Below, piece by piece: positions 1-7,773 of a DNA stretch of 64,000 nucleotides. Position 1 is the stretch's first letter, and every line of letters starts with the position of its first letter. The notes below the pieces were generated by a model. That model had not been told where the DNA came from, made no database searches, and saw only the letters and a list, made by a program, of their open reading frames with translations. This DNA is from Candidatus Bathyarchaeota archaeon (GTDB lineage: Archaea > Thermoproteota > Bathyarchaeia > Bathyarchaeales > SOJC01). The DNA is taken from assembly GCA_020354575.1 (NCBI GenBank), contig CP070649.1, positions 1,401,098 to 1,465,097 of the forward strand, given 5' to 3'. The position numbers and the translations under genes were made by a program.

Positions 1-7
1 CCCAATG

Positions 8-790
8 TTAAGTGAGAAGCTTGTCGAGTTTTTCTATGCTTTCTTGTACATCATTGAAAGATTCAATTGAAACAATTCCTCTATAATCTATCTTTTTTAT
101 GTCTTTTGCGAACTGTTGCCAATTCACAGTGCCATGTCCAACGCCAAGATGCAAATCGTTTTTTCCATCGTTGTCATGCACATGAATGTGAGCAATCTTC
201 TTGCCAAACCTTGTGATAAACTTGCGAGTTTGACCATTGATGTTAGAGTGCCCTACATCCAAGGTTAATTTAATCTCTTCTCCTAGCTCATTGAAAAATC
301 GAGAAAACTGCTCAACGTTCTTTACTAAGAATCCGTATGGTTCAGGGCAATTTTCTAGCAATAAATTAACCTCGTATTTTTTAGAAAGCTTGAGTAATTG
401 TTGCACCGATTCAATATTAGTTTTCCAATCTAATCCTGGATAGAAACTGCTTATTCCAGTTCGCCAACCAGGGTGAAATACCATTAGACGACAATTGAGA
501 AGATGTGCAAAGGACATTGACTTTTCAAGTCTTCGTAAAAAGAAATCACGCGTTTCTTGAGATTGCGCTGCTATGTTTATGCTTGCGAATGGAGCGTGCA
601 AAGTAAAGGTCAAATCTTGTGTTTCACTAATTTCCTTAAGCGTTCTAACGCGTTCTGGTCCCAATGTATGCAAACCATCATCAACCAATTCAATATGGCT
701 CACTGACGCATGTTGAAGCCTTTTGCATAGGCTAGAAAATGGCTCACCTAAACAGTGTAGCATTGACAGACCAATGTCTATTTTGACCAT
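8..790 (-). CDS. Sugar phosphate isomerase/epimerase-like TIM barrel protein
   Basis: A 260-residue protein of the xylose-isomerase-like/AP-endonuclease-2 superfamily. Visible marks of this metal-dependent TIM barrel are the FTLHAPFASINIA strand near residue 63, VFHPGW near 104, LLLENCPEP near 145, LTLDVGHSNI near 177 and IAHIHVHDNDG near 200, which supply the usual His, Glu and Asp metal ligands. The ATG has an AGGTG ribosome binding site five bases upstream. It lies 16 bases behind the saccharopine-dehydrogenase-like gene and is probably cotranscribed with it. The substrate cannot be named from sequence; sugar isomerase or epimerase is likelier than a DNA repair endonuclease. Confidence 0.8.
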   Translation of the reverse strand: MVKIDIGLSMLHCLGEPFSSLCKRLQHASVSHIELVDDGLHTLGPERVRTLKEISETQDLTFTLHAPFASINIAAQSQETRDFFLRRLEKSMSFAHLLNCRLMVFHPGWRTGISSFYPGLDWKTNIESVQQLLKLSKKYEVNLLLENCPEPYGFLVKNVEQFSRFFNELGEEIKLTLDVGHSNINGQTRKFITRFGKKIAHIHVHDNDGKNDLHLGVGHGTVNWQQFAKDIKKIDYRGIVSIESFNDVQESIEKLDKLLT

Positions 791-806
791 TATGACACCT
801 TTCAGC

Positions 807-1955
807 TCATAGTAGATGAGAAGTTTGACATGTTTCTAAGATCTCCACTCCTCTTTTTGCCAGTTGCACGAAAAGAGGAGAAGAGTCAATACCTAGTTCC
901 ATAGGGAATATACCACCGGATAATTCTTCATCTTTGGCTAACATCTGCGCTACTACAGACATAGGCATGCCAGTAAGATACGCCAATGCGCTTACGCCAT
1001 ATTCCTTGTGATATTGGCGGATCAAGCTGTAGGTATACTTCGAACTGAAGCCGTTCTTTTTGCCAATAATTTCAACAACGATTCCTGCAGTGTCTTTAAC
1101 ATTAACATCTGGGGGTGGAGCGCATTTAATCAGGAATTCCTGTGGCGAAATTTCTACACCATTTAGTCGAATTGGCTCAGTTCTTGTTAACCCCATCTCA
1201 TTTAAAATATGAATTCTTTGTTCATCCTTGTCAATATAGGACATCGCACAATCGACAAGCCTAACACCTTTGCTAATAGTCCTTGGCAATGTGGCTATAC
1301 CGGAATATAATGCAAAACAGCATGTTCGTTCACCTATAGGCTCTGGAAACTTGAAGGTGTGCTTGCCAGAAAATGGTGGCAGTTTTTCATATTTCCCATC
1401 AACATAAATTACTGGTCCTTGTGTGTATTCTTCCAGCACCGTTCGGAAGGTCCATTTGTATTTGACAGGCTTACGGTTCACTTCACCATAACGAATGTGA
1501 ACCTCATCTATCTGGCTAAGTTTCTCAGCCCCATATCTCGCTAAGACATCTGCAATTCCTGGTGCTAAACCACATCCGATTACTCCTGTAACTCCCGCTT
1601 TACGGGCTTTTTTGTGGAGTTTCAGTTGTTTAATGGTCATATAATAGACTCCACCAAGGTCGGTAAAGGGCTTTTTAGCCCTAATCGCTGCATTGGCCAC
1701 TTGTAAATTCAAGTGATAAGGAGCTGCGTTAGCAACAACATCCACCTGGCTAATAGAATTAGTTAAGCTCTCTTGGTTTGTGATGTTGATTATGTGCACT
1801 GAAACTTTTTCACTATTAGCCCATTTTTTTACTTTCTCAGCTTGCTTAAGATTAGAATCACCAATTATTACTTCGGAGACCTCTGAGCATTCAGCTAGGT
1901 CACGAACAGTAACCATGCCCATAGCTCCTGCACCACCTAGTACAAGAACCTTCAT
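807..1955 (-). CDS. Saccharopine dehydrogenase-like NAD(P)-binding oxidoreductase
   Basis: A 382-residue protein opening with a Rossmann dinucleotide fold (VLVLGGAGAMGMVTVRDL, residues 3-20) and continuing into a saccharopine-dehydrogenase-type catalytic half, including FTDLGGVYY near residue 97 and GVIGCGLAPGIADVLA near 124. This family includes saccharopine and carboxynorspermidine dehydrogenases and many uncharacterised archaeal members, so amino-acid or polyamine metabolism is plausible but the substrate is not determined. It is the first gene of a leftward pair with the TIM-barrel isomerase. Length is normal and no frameshift is seen. Confidence 0.85.
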   Translation of the reverse strand: MKVLVLGGAGAMGMVTVRDLAECSEVSEVIIGDSNLKQAEKVKKWANSEKVSVHIINITNQESLTNSISQVDVVANAAPYHLNLQVANAAIRAKKPFTDLGGVYYMTIKQLKLHKKARKAGVTGVIGCGLAPGIADVLARYGAEKLSQIDEVHIRYGEVNRKPVKYKWTFRTVLEEYTQGPVIYVDGKYEKLPPFSGKHTFKFPEPIGERTCCFALYSGIATLPRTISKGVRLVDCAMSYIDKDEQRIHILNEMGLTRTEPIRLNGVEISPQEFLIKCAPPPDVNVKDTAGIVVEIIGKKNGFSSKYTYSLIRQYHKEYGVSALAYLTGMPMSVVAQMLAKDEELSGGIFPMELGIDSSPLFVQLAKRGVEILETCQTSHLL

Positions 1956-2011
1956 AAGGTTTGACTCCTTTTTGATAGAGAAAGCTTCATGGGAGTTTAT
2001 ACTTTTCCATC

Positions 2012-2419
2012 TTACAGAGCTCGAGGTGTAAGCCAGTCGATAAGCTTCTTGGGATTGTCGCTCGTGATTTTTACTTTTATAGGACCTAGTGGGCTTTCAG
2101 CAACAGGCTCACAGAAAGATAAATGACCTACAAAGGCGACTTGTTTGTTTAAATTAAAACTGATTGTATCTTTATCCAAGCTTTTTAATAGGACGGTTCG
2201 TGCAGCATCTCGAATCCGTTCTCTACGCAAGAGCTGCTTAAATTTTACTAGGCTCTCCCTATTTTTTGTAAGAGTGGTTAGTAAGCTACTCCCTCCTTGC
2301 TGAAGCTTCTCTTCGAGATTCAGAGAGCCAAAAATGTTTTCTACAGCTTGTTTGACTTTTGACACGTCTTCTGTAGGGTTGACTTCAACCTCAATTTGCA
2401 GTGTTAGTGTGTATATTTT
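2012..2419 (-). CDS. UPF0201 (RNA-binding domain, DUF54-like) protein with an unusual start
   Basis: The reading frame encodes a short basic protein resembling the archaeal UPF0201/DUF54 family, which is predicted to bind RNA. Family members begin with a strand rich in V and E followed by NPTED. That segment (LQIEVEVNPTEDVSKV) is encoded here between 2357 and 2401. The frame is closed by a TGA at 2420-2422 and contains no ATG, GTG or TTG before the GTG at 2363-2365, which would delete this strand. The real start may be ATA at 2414-2416 or CTG at 2399-2401, or there is an indel. It overlaps the end of the upstream kinase gene, which suggests translational coupling. Function is inferred from the family only. 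Confidence 0.65.
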   Translation of the reverse strand, partial: KIYTLTLQIEVEVNPTEDVSKVKQAVENIFGSLNLEEKLQQGGSSLLTTLTKNRESLVKFKQLLRRERIRDAARTVLLKSLDKDTISFNLNKQVAFVGHLSFCEPVAESPLGPIKVKITSDNPKKLIDWLTPRAL

Positions 2420-2966
2420 TCATCACGCTCTCCAAAAAGTTCTGAATTTCCTTCTTCACGTCTACTTTTTTACCTTCATTCACAATCATCACGTCTGCGG
2501 AAGCAATAACGCTGCCCAGACCGACTCGGAGTTCTCGCCAATCTCTCTCCAAAAATATCTCCCATTTAGCTGGGTCGTCACTGCGTTTTCGTTTGAAGAG
2601 TCTCTTAAACCGAGTTTCAGGTGAGACATGAATTGCTAGCAGCTTGAACTGGGGAAGATGTTTCTGGAATTCATCTACCTCGTAGAGGCTACGAACACCA
2701 TCAACTATCACAACCTTTTTCGTTGTGCTTTTAATTCGGGAGATACAGCGTTTGGCTACTATAGCTGGACCATTTTCTTGGCGAAGTTCAAGCATAACTT
2801 TGCCCATGTTTTCGGGTGTAGGCCCCAAGTTCCGATTTTCTGTCTCTTTTCTTATTTCATCACCCATAACGACTATTCCAAAGCCCATCTTCCGAGCGAC
2901 TTCAACCACTATTGATTTCCCAGCACCAGGCATTCCTGCAACTCCAATGACTATTTTGTTCGACAT
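2391..2966 (-). CDS. UPF0200 P-loop nucleotide kinase (dephospho-CoA kinase-like)
   Basis: A 191-residue P-loop protein. Walker A is GMPGAGKS at residues 11-18, followed by VMGDEIRKE near 33 and the VVIVDGVRSLYEVDEF Walker B-like strand near 90. This matches the archaeal UPF0200 family, related to dephospho-CoA and other small-molecule kinases, though its substrate is unproven. The end of the gene overlaps the beginning of the UPF0201 gene. It is divergent from the RNA phosphodiesterase gene on the right, with about 74 bases between the two starts. Confidence 0.8.
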   Translation of the reverse strand: MSNKIVIGVAGMPGAGKSIVVEVARKMGFGIVVMGDEIRKETENRNLGPTPENMGKVMLELRQENGPAIVAKRCISRIKSTTKKVVIVDGVRSLYEVDEFQKHLPQFKLLAIHVSPETRFKRLFKRKRSDDPAKWEIFLERDWRELRVGLGSVIASADVMIVNEGKKVDVKKEIQNFLESVMKNIHTNTAN

Positions 2967-3040
2967 GCGTCTCGAACTCTCAGCTTTTTCATGCAGCCTT
3001 TAGTTAAAAAGCTCTTATAAATGCTGTATATTGAACTTAG

Positions 3041-3622
3041 ATGGGGCTTGAAATGCCAGAGATTATTCGCAGTTTCGTTGCGATAGATATCGATAATGAA
3101 AAGATCTTGAGCCAGCTAAGGGATGTTCAAGGAAAACTAATAGAAACCAGTGCTCGTATAAAATCAGTTACGCCCGAAAATATTCATATTACAATTCGTT
3201 TTCTAGGAGATATTCATACTGAAATGATCGACAAAATTCACAGCAGTATGGAAAAGGTATCTTTCACCCCATTCGATGTAAGGATACATGGGATAGGAGC
3301 TTTCCCCACTTCTAAATATGTACGTGTAGTCTGGGCAGGTATTCAAGATGGTCGCAAGAAGATAGAAGCTATTTTTAACCAATTGGAACCACAGCTTCGG
3401 GTATTAGGGTTTAAGCCTGATTCGAGAGGGTTCAGCCCTCATATTACAATTTCTAGAGTTAGAGCGGGTCAGAAAAAGGCTGAGTTGATTCGTTGCATTA
3501 AAGATCTGGCAAATCATGAGTTTGGAATTTTGAAGGTTTGTTGTTTGAAGCTCAAGAAGAGCGTCTTAACATCAAGGGGGCCTATTTACTCTAATTTGAA
3601 AGAGGTCTGTCGAAGTAAATAA
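3041..3622 (+). CDS. thpR: RNA 2',3'-cyclic phosphodiesterase
   Basis: A 193-residue 2H-phosphoesterase. The two catalytic HxT motifs are HITIRFLG near residue 50 and HITISRV near 135. The family hydrolyses 2',3'-cyclic phosphates on RNA and was earlier called 2'-5' RNA ligase. A TATA-like CTTATAAATG at 3013-3022 lies about 25 bases before the ATG at 3041, which fits a leaderless message; an in-frame ATG at 3053 is the alternative. The CCA-adding enzyme gene follows 10 bases downstream, so the two tRNA/RNA-end enzymes look like one operon. Confidence 0.92.
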   Translation: MGLEMPEIIRSFVAIDIDNEKILSQLRDVQGKLIETSARIKSVTPENIHITIRFLGDIHTEMIDKIHSSMEKVSFTPFDVRIHGIGAFPTSKYVRVVWAGIQDGRKKIEAIFNQLEPQLRVLGFKPDSRGFSPHITISRVRAGQKKAELIRCIKDLANHEFGILKVCCLKLKKSVLTSRGPIYSNLKEVCRSK

Positions 3623-3632
3623 GGGAGTTCCC

Positions 3633-5060
3633 ATGGGCTCAAAAATTGATGATATTCTATCAGAAGTCTTGAAAAGAACTACCCCAACTAGGGAAGAGAA
3701 GAGAAGCATGCTTGCATTGATAGAAAGGCTCAAAAGAAAAATCGAGAAAGCTGCGAAACAAGCCAAATTAGATATCATAATAAGAGTTGAAGGCTCAGTC
3801 GCGAAAAACACATGGCTTAGAGAAACCCCAGAAGTTGATGTTTTCATGCAGGTTCCCTCCACTGAATCAAGAGAGGCTTTAGGTACAACTTATCTAGGTA
3901 TTGCAAGGAAAGCAACTGAAGACGCTGAGCAAATTGAACGCTTTGCAGAGCATCCCTTTTTGGAGGTTGTTCTAGACAGCGTTCGTGTGAATGTGGTTCC
4001 GTGCTATTGCGTTAAGAAAGGGGAGTGGCAAAGCGCCACTGATCGCACTCCTTTCCATACCGACTATGTGAAACCGTTGTTGAATGAGAGACTTTGCGGT
4101 GAAGTCCGTATATTGAAGAAGTTTATGAAAGGTATCAACTGTTATGGAGCTGAAATAAAAATCGGTGGTTTCAGCGGATATCTTTGCGAGTTACTTGTGC
4201 TTTTCTATGCCTCCTTCATTAATGTGTTGAAAGCTGCAAGCGAATGGAGGCAAGCATTCATTGATTTGGAGGCATTCTATCAAGGACGGGAAGACAAAGC
4301 GAAACTAGTCTTTAAAGATCCACTTATTATAGTTGACCCTGTTGACAGGGGAAGAAATGCTGCTTCTGCTGTAAGACGAGAACGGTTAGGTGAATTTATC
4401 TCAGCTTCAAGAGCGTTTCTGGACGAACCTGACATTAATTTCTTTTACCCCCCAGAAACAAAGCCTTATGGATCAGAAAGATTACTGAAGATGATAAGAA
4501 GGCGTGGATCGAGTCTCATCTTCATAAAATTTGGAAAAAGCAATGCTGTTCCAGACATTTGGTGGGGGCAGCTTTATAAATCTCAGAAATTCTTGAGAAG
4601 AGTTGTCAAGCAGCATGATTTCTCCCTAATCCGTGATGGAGTGTGGAGTAACGAGCATAACTTGAGCCTATTTGTTTTTGAAGTTACACATCGTAGTCTA
4701 CCAAGTTTCAAAACGCATCTTGGACCACCCTTAGATAAACGAGATGAGTGTCGAAGATTCCTCCAGAAACACTTGGATTCCGTACATACAATATCTGGAC
4801 CCAGAATAGAAGGAGGACGGTGGATAGTAGAAACAAAGCGGAAATACGTAGATTTAATTGACTTACTAAGAGACAAGATAAAGAAAAAGGGTAACCAGTC
4901 TGCTTTAGGGAAGCATGTTGCTAAGGCTATTTCAAAAAGCTTAGAGATTCTGGATAACGAAGAGATCCTCCCAATGTATTCATATAACAGAAAATTCGCA
5001 GAATTCCTAACCGATTATCTAAACGGAAAGCCGAAATGGCTAATTAAAAGAAGGCAGTAA
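3633..5060 (+). CDS. cca: CCA-adding enzyme, archaeal class I tRNA nucleotidyltransferase
   Basis: A 475-residue protein with the class I nucleotidyltransferase signature VEGSVAKNTWLRETPEVDVFM (about residues 52-72; first 20 shown as GSVAKNTWL plus EVDVF). The Glu-x-Asp pair matches the catalytic carboxylates known for archaeal CCA enzymes, and a third Asp lies in the VVLDSVRVNVVPCY region. It adds CCA to tRNA 3' ends, although the one tRNA in this window already encodes CCA. The start has a GGGAG ribosome binding site. It is downstream of and probably cotranscribed with the cyclic phosphodiesterase gene. Confidence 0.95.
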   Translation: MGSKIDDILSEVLKRTTPTREEKRSMLALIERLKRKIEKAAKQAKLDIIIRVEGSVAKNTWLRETPEVDVFMQVPSTESREALGTTYLGIARKATEDAEQIERFAEHPFLEVVLDSVRVNVVPCYCVKKGEWQSATDRTPFHTDYVKPLLNERLCGEVRILKKFMKGINCYGAEIKIGGFSGYLCELLVLFYASFINVLKAASEWRQAFIDLEAFYQGREDKAKLVFKDPLIIVDPVDRGRNAASAVRRERLGEFISASRAFLDEPDINFFYPPETKPYGSERLLKMIRRRGSSLIFIKFGKSNAVPDIWWGQLYKSQKFLRRVVKQHDFSLIRDGVWSNEHNLSLFVFEVTHRSLPSFKTHLGPPLDKRDECRRFLQKHLDSVHTISGPRIEGGRWIVETKRKYVDLIDLLRDKIKKKGNQSALGKHVAKAISKSLEILDNEEILPMYSYNRKFAEFLTDYLNGKPKWLIKRRQ

Positions 5061-5118
5061 ATATACTCGTCTCTCCCTCAGAGACAAAGCCAATATTTGC
5101 AATTCTCTAAGTTTCTGG

Positions 5119-5592
5119 TTATCCACCCGGAGCCCCATGGAAAGGAACGTTTTTCCAAAGGATTTCCCACCAGTCCTCCTCCGTAATGGCTTCCTTTTTC
5201 ACGACTAAATCAACAATTTTATTGAGAAGCACGTGGTGTTTCCTTTCATCAGCAAGAATTGATTGTAGCAAAAACTCAATCTTCTTGTTCGCAATTTTAG
5301 GCATGATTTTTTCAACAGAAGAAATAGCGATTTCTTCATCTTCGATATGTTTCTCCGTAATTTTCTTGATTTCTTGATATTCTTTGTCGGTCAATGCTGG
5401 AGTAATTTCAGTAATAGCCATAGCTGCATTATAGATTCCTGCATGTTTCTGAGAGTCAAAAGCTATTGCACGTAAAACTTGCTTAACTACAGGATTTCTA
5501 ACTGTTTTTAAACTACTTGTGATGGACTCAACTATTTGATGCTCCAGTTTTATTTGCTTCTTGTAAAAATCGATCATTTCGTCTTTTCGCAT
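5119..5592 (-). CDS. Ferritin-like/rubrerythrin-type four-helix protein
   Basis: A small helical protein with ferritin-like spacing of Glu and His: KLEHQIVE near residue 15, DSQKHAGIY near 47, EKHIEDEEIA near 85 and ADERKHHVLL near 115. The pattern suggests a di-iron or metal-binding four-helix bundle of the rubrerythrin/ferritin-like superfamily. There is no rubredoxin domain and no Cys pair, so it is not classical rubrerythrin. The ATG at 5592 is preferred over the TTG at 5601 because AAGGGGA lies about 10 bases before it. Role in oxidative or metal stress is inference. Confidence 0.7.
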   Translation of the reverse strand: MRKDEMIDFYKKQIKLEHQIVESITSSLKTVRNPVVKQVLRAIAFDSQKHAGIYNAAMAITEITPALTDKEYQEIKKITEKHIEDEEIAISSVEKIMPKIANKKIEFLLQSILADERKHHVLLNKIVDLVVKKEAITEEDWWEILWKNVPFHGAPGG

Positions 5593-5655
5593 GTAGCACA
5601 ATCCCCTTATCGCTATTTGCTTTCACAGGGAAGCAATTGCTAATAAATATGCTGT

Positions 5656-6435
5656 TTAGAGTATTTGAAAAATAATAACTAAAGAGCCCATTGCCCAGCA
5701 GTAAATCGCAAACCAGTGAAGCTTTTTATTAAGAATAATTTTTCTTAAAATCTGAAGCGACAGATAACCCACAATTATCCCCGATATCATCCCAACAATC
5801 ACTGCAATTGAAGTTTCAAAGTCAGCCAGCAAAGTCAAATCACTAGATTCTGCAATAGCTGCTCCCAGTGTTGCCGGGATTGATAATAAAAATGAGAATC
5901 TAAATGCAGCCCCATGATCCACTTTCCGCAGCAGTCCTGTGGAAATTGTTACTCCGCTCCTCGATATCCCGGGAACTATTGCAATGCCTTGCGCAATGCC
6001 TATCAAAAATGAGTCCATATGATTGAGACTTCTTTTCCCTTCTCTTTGCTTAGAAAAGTAAAGTAAACACCCAGTAGCTAAAAGGGCTACACCCACAACG
6101 AGCAAATTATCAAAGAAAGACTTGAAAACATCTTGAAAAACATAGCCTATAACCGCTGTTGGGAGACTACCTATAATGATAAAAAGGGCAAGTCTTCCTC
6201 CTTCTGAGCGGAAATCTCGTTTAGCCACAGCTTTCGAAATCTGCACAATGTCTTCTCGGAAAAAATATAACACAACAAGAAGAGTGCTAATGTGAAGAAA
6301 AATATGAAAAAGCACAGGCGGCTGCCAATCCAAAAATTCTTTGGCAATAGCTAAATGACCCGAGCTGGATACTGGTAACCATTCAGTTATGCCTTGAATT
6401 ATACCAAGAGCAATGGCATCGATAAGAGACGCCAT
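5656..6435 (-). CDS. uppP: Undecaprenyl/polyprenyl-diphosphate phosphatase
   Basis: A 259-residue polytopic membrane protein of the BacA/UppP family. The two family motifs are present: GIIQGITEWLPVSSSGHL near residues 12-29 and the PGISRSGVTIS segment near 152-162, carrying the catalytic Glu, Ser and Arg. The enzyme dephosphorylates polyprenyl diphosphate carriers; in archaea the carrier is probably dolichol-like and feeds N-glycosylation or lipid-linked glycans. This could support the glycan cluster at 15.7-24 kb, though the two are not adjacent. Length is typical and no defect is seen. Confidence 0.93.
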   Translation of the reverse strand: MASLIDAIALGIIQGITEWLPVSSSGHLAIAKEFLDWQPPVLFHIFLHISTLLVVLYFFREDIVQISKAVAKRDFRSEGGRLALFIIIGSLPTAVIGYVFQDVFKSFFDNLLVVGVALLATGCLLYFSKQREGKRSLNHMDSFLIGIAQGIAIVPGISRSGVTISTGLLRKVDHGAAFRFSFLLSIPATLGAAIAESSDLTLLADFETSIAVIVGMISGIIVGYLSLQILRKIILNKKLHWFAIYCWAMGSLVIIFQIL

Positions 6436-6573
6436 AAAGTTCCCCTACCTTGACTCCTATTAAGTCTCCTAGTACCTATATTTTAGCTGATCTAGCCACA
6501 GAATTCAAATCGCTACCGAAAATCTTTTTCTTATCTGCATGCATTAGTGACACACACAGGAGTTCCTACAACA

Positions 6574-7092
6574 ATGTGTATCTTAGGCAAGGACAAACTT
6601 GTTAACCTTATAGAACAATTCCGCATAGTCTACCCATATGATTACCATCTGCTTGATGGCGATAGCTATGTTCTCACAGTTAAAGAGGAAACAACTCTGA
6701 ATTATTTAGAACATCAAAACCTCATTAGTTATGAAATAGTTTTTACACCACCGGAACTTGTCGCCCATTTGACAGCAAAAAGCAAATTTGGTCGCATGGG
6801 ATTGAGCTTTCTTAATGCAGCCAAAGTCCACAGTGGTTTCGTCGGGCGCCTAGCATTGGAAATCGTAAATCTAAGTAATGACCGCAAGCCAATCACGATA
6901 AAACGCGGTGATCCCTTTATGCACATTGAATTCATAACGCGCGAGGGAGAACCGTCCCCTTACTTAGGACCGTATCAATTTCAATACCTCACAAAAGAAG
7001 AAAGACAAATGTACACACCTATACTGAAGAAAGTTTTCCAAGATTATGATTCCCTGGAAGGAAAGTGGCCTAAAAAGCTACATGCGCAATAA
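6574..7092 (+). CDS. dcd: dCTP deaminase / dUTPase family protein
   Basis: A trimeric dUTPase-fold protein of about 172 residues. The family core is visible: the Ser-rich loop AKSKFGRMGLSF, then the VHSGFVGRLALEIVN strand with the expected Glu, and IKRGDPFMHIEF. It makes dUMP or dUTP from dCTP, or hydrolyses dUTP. The Asp usual in the I-D-x-G-[FWY] motif appears to be His (V-H-S-G-F), which could affect activity. The ATG at 6574 is chosen because AGGAGT lies 10 bases upstream; a GTG at 6547 is the longer alternative. L10e follows on the same strand from its own TATA box. Confidence 0.8.
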   Translation: MCILGKDKLVNLIEQFRIVYPYDYHLLDGDSYVLTVKEETTLNYLEHQNLISYEIVFTPPELVAHLTAKSKFGRMGLSFLNAAKVHSGFVGRLALEIVNLSNDRKPITIKRGDPFMHIEFITREGEPSPYLGPYQFQYLTKEERQMYTPILKKVFQDYDSLEGKWPKKLHAQ

Positions 7093-7151
7093 AAACAAAG
7101 CGTTCCACTTGCAGTCCCAATTTGTAACAATCAAAAAACCATCAACAAACG

Positions 7152-7161
7152 CTTTAAATAT
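7152..7161 (+). promoter_or_regulatory. TATA box of the L10e gene
   Basis: CTTTAAATAT sits 32-41 bases before the ATG at 7193. This spacing puts transcription start close to the start codon, as expected for an archaeal promoter, and argues against the longer in-frame start at 7046, which would lie inside the preceding dcd gene. Confidence 0.6.
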
Positions 7162-7192
7162 CAGCAAACTTGCTATCCTGAAGGGAAATGGC

Positions 7193-7690
7193 ATGAAAGC
7201 AAAGAATTACAGAAAAGTAAAAGGTCAAGCGTATACAAGGAAAGAATATGCAAAAAGCTCCCCACCTTCAAAGATCACAAAATTTACCATGGGTGATTCA
7301 AAAACAGCATTTCCAATGGAAGCAAAATTAATAGCCCTAGAAAACGCTCAAGTTCGTCACAATGCACTTGAGGCAGCCAGGATAGCATCAAATCGTATTT
7401 TATCAAATAAGCTCGGAAACAACTACTTTTTACGAATTATGCCCTACCCACACACAATCCTCAGAGAAAATAAGATGATTTTTGGTGCTCATGCAGATAG
7501 ATTGCAGGACGGCATGCGCCATGCTTTTGGCAAACCCATAGCAACAGCAGCACGAGTAAAGACAAACCAGCCAATAATAATAATCGGAGTAAACGAAGAT
7601 GCCACAGAAATTGCAAAACAAGCCCTAAACAGAAGCAAGGCGAAATTTCCTATGCCTTGCCGAATAGTAATCGAGAAGACAGAAGACTAA
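7193..7690 (+). CDS. rpl10e: 50S ribosomal protein L16/L10e
   Basis: The 165-residue protein beginning MKAKNYRKVKGQAYTRKEY is archaeal L10e (uL16). Typical segments are PSKITKFTMG near the start, ARIASNRILS near residue 65, LRIMPYPHTILRENKM near 80 and GMRHAFGKPIATAARV near 109. It binds 23S rRNA near the peptidyl-transferase and tRNA entry region. The open frame extends upstream to 7046 but that part overlaps dcd and is not L10e-like; the internal ATG, with a TATA box about 35 bases upstream, is taken as the start. Confidence 0.95.
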   Translation: MKAKNYRKVKGQAYTRKEYAKSSPPSKITKFTMGDSKTAFPMEAKLIALENAQVRHNALEAARIASNRILSNKLGNNYFLRIMPYPHTILRENKMIFGAHADRLQDGMRHAFGKPIATAARVKTNQPIIIIGVNEDATEIAKQALNRSKAKFPMPCRIVIEKTED

Positions 7691-7773
7691 GATCAGCTGA
7701 ATTTGAGATGTGTACTCTATTTATTCTGAACAACAGAGAGAAGTACCAACTCAAGAAGTTAAGAGGGCAGCTA

